Positions 59,799 to 64,000 of a stretch of 64,000 nucleotides of DNA are shown here, piece after piece (positions within the stretch are counted from its first letter, which is position 1; the number at the start of each line of letters is the position of its first letter). Under the pieces are notes generated by a model. The model ran no database searches, was not told where the DNA came from, and saw only the letters and a list, made by a program, of their open reading frames with translations. Position numbers and translations under genes: made by a program. This stretch comes from Rhynchosporium graminicola (lineage: Eukaryota > Ascomycota > Leotiomycetes > Helotiales > Ploettnerulaceae): positions 724,095 through 788,094 of the forward strand of contig FJUW01000014.1 in assembly GCA_900074885.1 (NCBI GenBank), read 5' to 3'.

Positions 59799-60072
59799 CG
59801 ATGCAATTCAAACACAAAATACGAAACACCCGAAAATGAAAACCTCCCAATGACTGACATAGAAGCCCATGCTCAGATGTGACTATCCACCTGGCAAACC
59901 AGGAAAGATATTCACAAGTAGCAGATCCAGTTCAAAAACGATCCTGCGCCAACCCACCATCCCTATGCATTTGTCCATCAGCAGTATACGTAGTTGCCAA
60001 ACACCGAAAGTGACCGCGCCCCATTTTAGCTATCCACAATCCCTACTCCAGACGACTAAATTCAAACCAGTC

Positions 60073-61787
60073 CTAGCCCCAGACCGAAGCCTGCACACCG
60101 AGTGAGTTCTTTCCCCAGACAGCGCTCTTTGATCCCCATCCTAGACCAGCGTCCTGCTGATTTTGAGCGTTGGAGTTGGAAGCAGCGGAAGCGTTTCGGC
60201 CATCGTTCTTCTCGCCTTGATTGTCTTCACTACTGGCAGCGAAGCCGTAGCTAAGAGGTGAAGGTAGAGGGGTAGTAGAGCGCTTGTTCAAGGCTGGGTT
60301 GGGTGCCTGGCCACTGGGACGAGTTCCAATAGGAGCGACGCCTGAGCTGGTAGTGCCTTTACCTTGATGAGGAGGCGATCCACCAGGAGACGAGGTTGAA
60401 GTGCGGCTTGATTGCTGAGCTGCTGACTCGAAGAGGCTGAAGCTGCTGGTTGGATTCGAGGATGGAGACGAAGTGCTATTTGCACGAGATCTCTGCTGTC
60501 CTGGAGCCTGACCGGCGGTTGTTTGAGCCTCAGCTTGAGCTTGACCCTGGTTTTCACCTTGAGTCTGAGCATTGTAGCGGTCAAAAGCCAAAGGAGAGTG
60601 GCCACGGATGCCATTTGCAGAGTGAGATCCTGAGCCCCGGGTTCCTGGTCGAGGAGTTCCATTCTCGTCAAAGCTTCCATTCTCATTATAAGTTACACCT
60701 TCACCGTAAAGAGCGCTGCGTTGGCGGGCAATCAGTTCTCGGCGTTCCTCCTCATTCATTCCGCTGTTTGGGCTCATAGTGCGGTCAAGTTGTTGTTTAC
60801 TTCCCATGGTTGAAATCTCAGCTGAAACGCCTTATTCTAGTCAGTAAATGATGATTTGCAAGGGAGTGATAGATTTTCATTCAAGAAAGTATCCAGAATC
60901 ACACAGCACAGAAAGCAGCAAGCAGGCAGAATGAACGAATCTTTGGGATGGAAACTGATGGGTATAAAAAGTGTGGGTATTGTAGTACAGAATTTTGTGT
61001 TTGTGTGGTTATGCAGAAGAGGGTGGCCTACTTCGATTGTACTGCTGCTCTTGGTGGTAGTTTCGCAATTCTCTCTCACGCTGAGCAGCCATCCTTCGCT
61101 TTGCTTGCATCACCTGCTCAGCCTCGTTAGCAGCTCGGGGAGGGCCGTGACGCTGGCTGGCATAAAAGTTTTGCAGGTTTGAAACCGAGTGTGAGCGCTG
61201 ATCACCAAAATCGCCGCTGACTGAATGGTGTCGTGGAGGTCCGCCGCCCATGCGTGGGTCTAGATAAAAAGTCAGCACTTTGTATTCCTTGTTGATATAT
61301 ATTGCTTACCGTATTGCTCAGCGAAAGCTCTCGGAGGACCACTAGACATTGGCATCGATTCTCGTCGTCCGCCGGATCCAGGGATATTTGGAAACCCCAT
61401 CTTGCCACTCTTTGCCAGATTGTCAATGGCACGGTCAACCTCTATATGGAAAGCATTAGCACTCTGATCTTGATTCGACTGGTGCATCAAGTCAACAAGG
61501 GCGCAAAGCCTCCTGCCTTCCTCCGCAGACCGGTTTTTCATCCAGAAAAAGACTTCGGGCCTATCCACGAGTGCCCTGCCATCTACCCACTCCTATTTTG
61601 TATTTGACGTACCCTCAATTTGTGTCGAGAACGCCCCAGACTCCTCCCGAGGGATGGCCGAGCTGGCACCTGCGACACCTGTCAATTGAAATGTCCCTTT
61701 CGACGAATCTCCGTCCTCGATGACATACCAGATCGAGCTGGCGGGGTCTGCTGCTCCCATGACTGCTGCGAAGTGGTGGCTGGCCAT
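60073..61787 (-). CDS. Nif1-like conserved disordered protein, about 474 aa
   Basis: Exons 61787-61613, 61582-61310, 61259-61032 and 60821-60073; introns of 30 (uncertain), 50 and 210 bp with donors GTACGT, GTAAGC and GTAGGC; 475 codons in phase. The N-terminus is folded: IWYVIEDGDSSKGTFQLTG, then DRPEVFFWMKNRSAEEGRRL and CALVDLMHQS. The rest is low-complexity: HHSVSGDFGDQRSHSVSNLQ, a basic helix (QAKRRMAAQRERELRNYHQE), EEERRELIARQRSALYGEG, Gln/Ser/Pro-rich stretches, and the end GVQASVWG. I recall this layout, including KRSTTPLPSPLSYGF, from mould proteins annotated 'cell cycle inhibitor Nif1' after the S. pombe Nim1/Cdr1 kinase inhibitor. That name is from memory and the function is untested. 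Without the first intron, an in-frame TAG would break the gene. Confidence 0.75.
61583..61612 (-). other. Thirty-base intron or in-frame amber in the Nif1-like gene
   Basis: The stretch GTACGT...GGGTAG is exactly 30 nt and carries the only stop (TAG at 61591-61589) between two well-conserved blocks. Removing it keeps the frame (IE-D-GRALVDRPEV). Leaving it in gives IEGTSNTK-stop-EWVDGRALVDRPEV. Thirty nucleotides is shorter than usual fungal introns. Confidence 0.5.
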
Positions 61788-64000
61788 TGTTGTTGATTCT
61801 CGTAATAAGACATATTTTCGAAATGAAAGCTGCTTCGAAAACTGGAGCCTGCAGTGCTGAATCAAGTGGGTAGGATAGCTGGTTTAAGGAACGTAGACGA
61901 CCAACCAATGTCGTGAAGCGGACTCTATTGCCGCAAATATATTAGTAGAGTGTTGAGTGATGGAGTAGAGAACGAGAGAACGTGGTGTTGATGCGAGGCG
62001 AGGCCGGAAAAGCCGCGGTTGAGAAATTTCTCTCCTGCCACGGAAGCCAAGCAGGAGCGACCAAAACGCGAGATTTTTCCCACGACCACCGGCAGGCACC
62101 TCCATCACCTTGTCTCAGATAGTAGCACCCTTTTAGCAATTTACTCACCAAAGTTCCACACAGGGAAAGGAACGGCCCTCAACGTACGACGAAATGACAA
62201 GCAAACGCGGAGCGTAGGTGTCGATATATTGTATGGGATCAAGGGATCGGTCGGGTATGATGTGCAACGAAGCGGACGAGGAGGACGAGGAGACAAGGAG
62301 AGAGGTAAAGGGAGGAGGAGCAAGGAGCAAGGACCACAGGATGATAGGAAGCACCAGCACCAACAGTTCGTGGACAAAGGTTGCGGGCGAACGAACGGAC
62401 TTGCCTCGAACGAACAGGGTTTATTTGGGTTCAATTTGACGGACTATCGCCGTGCCAGTCTCCAATCCAACTCCACGTCCCACACCCTCCGGACCATTGG
62501 AAGGGATTTAGGATTGGATGGAGTAGGCGAGAGTGGGAGTGGGTTGGCCGCCGGGTACAATCTGTTATTATTTGCCAAAAGAACATTAGTAAAGTGGCCC
62601 TGGATGCCCTTCTCATCTCTTTTCCGTATTTGAAACTTCCTCATGGATGTCACGATCCTGATAATGATACGTATCTTGTATAGTCATGGCACTTGTGGCC
62701 CTCCGCAAGTGCGAGATGGAGCCATGATTTTCTTCAAAGTTATCTCCTATGTCTTCTACAACTGCTGCCTCTGGTGATGCGCGGCAGCATGATACACCCG
62801 AGTACATACTGCATGTACATATGTAGCTTATGGCATTGTACATGCACCTCTTGCCTTACTAGGGACGTACGGACAGGAGAAGGGATGCAGATGCCATCAT
62901 ATGGCAGCTGAAGACCTTGATGGGTTCGGGAAGTTGCATATGTACGAAATACGGATCTGATACTCATACCACGAGAAGCTTCAAGGAGATGCAAAGAGAA
63001 CGAGGATGTCAGGCTACTCTTGGCAATTATCCCTGGCTTCTAGAAGTTTCAGAAGAATGACCAGATATGCTTAAATCGGTTGTGGACTCGAGGTTGACAG
63101 CTGCTTACACGTTCCTTTGTTCCTCGATTGTTTGTCACTTCTTTCAAGTCACACGAGTTGCCCCGAATTCCTGTTCACCAGGGATGTACCGAAAGCGCGC
63201 CAACCGCCGCATGGCAGAACCGTGGGATTCATTCGAGTTACCAAAGGGTATAAAGGTACCTTGGTAATCCTTTCGACATGGCCAACGAGACCCTATTACA
63301 ATCGTGGTAAAATCATTAGGATACTCATGTCTTGTCGGGAGACGGCCTGGCCCTAAATTTTCCGTCTTCCATCCTCTATCTCCTATTGAATCACCGCATC
63401 CATACTGCCGAAGGTCAACACGATCAGGCAAAATCAGCAACGGCCAGCCCAGCCTACCAACCAATCACTCACTCCCTCCACCACCCAAGAACTGTATCGA
63501 AAAGACATACGTAAGGCTGATATATACATCTCCAACAAAATATCCTGTGTCGCCTGTTGCACAGGTCTTGGGCTCCCGAGCTGCCGAACTATATCTCAGA
63601 GCAGACAATCATATATGTCGCCTGTATCTTGGAGAAATATTCCGGGTTGAGTGAGATATCTTCCTTCGCCCACGAATTCTGAAGTAAGGTGTTTCTTCAC
63701 TCATCCACGTGCTCTGGATGTAGTCGACAGGCTCTTATCTGGAATTCCTATGCTGGCTGATATGCAAGCAAGCGATTTTGAATCCGGCCCTTTCTTCCAT
63801 CCTCAAACAACGACAACACCATCTTCAAACCTTCCAGCCTCAATGAAGATATCGCACAAAGCTGCTCGTATCTTCAGAATCTCAAGCTCATTCACGACGC
63901 GGTCAACTCTAATATTCAATCAACCTGAATCTATAGAGATATGCACCCCGCCATGCCCCTTCAGCCCATCATCTTCATCCCGGTATCATGTACAGAGAGT
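61788..64000. other. Right-edge sequence, no confident gene
   Basis: The first few hundred bases are the promoter and 5' UTR of the Nif1-like gene. A 204-codon plus-strand frame (62019-62633) is rich in Arg, Gly, Ser and Lys from GGAGGACGAGGAG-type sequence and looks spurious. Frames at 62740-62994 (-) and 63304-63654 (+) have no motifs. The final 350 bases may begin another gene beyond the window. Confidence 0.45.

Noticed and set aside
62019..62633. 204-codon plus-strand ORF
   Set aside because: Composition is driven by GA-rich promoter sequence of the minus-strand gene; no domain, and several frames are open over the same stretch on both strands.
1..64000. tRNA, rRNA, CRISPR array
   Set aside because: No cloverleaf with A/B boxes, no rRNA stretch, and no spacer-repeat pattern was seen; the direct repeats are LTRs or microsatellites.

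Overview
The window is a 64 kb piece of a filamentous ascomycete genome (Pezizomycotina; a Leotiomycete is my guess from gene style, not proven). The genes have short GT-AG introns (about 49-239 bp). The repeat block carries the signature of repeat-induced point mutation (RIP): CpA has become TpA on both strands, so CA and TG dinucleotides are scarce and Trp and Gln codons have become stops. Layout: an ordinary left arm (1-13,850), a 43.9 kb block of dead LTR retrotransposons (13,851-57,747), and an ordinary right arm (57,748-64,000). Left arm genes: a HAM1/DUF4449-type protein (+, 1037-3320), a membrane-anchored DUF427 protein (-, 3966-4982), an ESCRT-III CHMP1/Did2 protein (+, 5266-6249) divergent from it across a 283 bp promoter, an intronless six-TM membrane protein (-, 8871-10124), and an unrecognised 243-aa protein (-, 11300-12031). 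Right arm: a conserved disordered protein resembling entries called 'cell cycle inhibitor Nif1' in moulds (-, 60073-61787). It contains either a 30-nt intron or an in-frame amber codon.

The block resolves into nine LTR retrotransposons from five families, inserted into one another up to five levels deep. Each has TG..CA-type LTRs and a 5-bp target duplication. A is Copia, minus strand, TSD CTTTC. B has two copies (B1 minus, B2 plus; Gypsy/chromovirus). C has two copies (C1 plus, C2 minus; Gypsy/chromovirus). D is one Gypsy/chromovirus copy, minus strand. E has three short, apparently non-autonomous copies. Nesting: A holds E1 and B1; B1 holds C1, D and C2; D holds E2 and E3; E2 holds B2. Removing the insertions restores ordinary lengths: A about 5.03 kb, B1 6,840 bp against 6,842 bp for the uninterrupted B2, and D about 6.67 kb. 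This supports the reconstruction.

Points that deserve most attention: (i) antisense ORFs between pol and the 3' LTR of families B and D, the latter with a Cys-rich start; (ii) terminal LTR dinucleotides are RIP-mutated at 17 of 18 inner LTR edges but only 4 of 18 outer edges; (iii) the outermost Copia element landed in an open minus-strand reading frame that continues in phase across the target duplication; (iv) the Copia primer site looks like the initiator-tRNA anticodon half-molecule type; (v) a hairpin next to the polypurine tract is shared by families C and E. The assembly has a 995-N gap and a single n inside C1; comparison with C2 suggests both are mis-sized. Nothing here came from a database search; all family calls are by eye.
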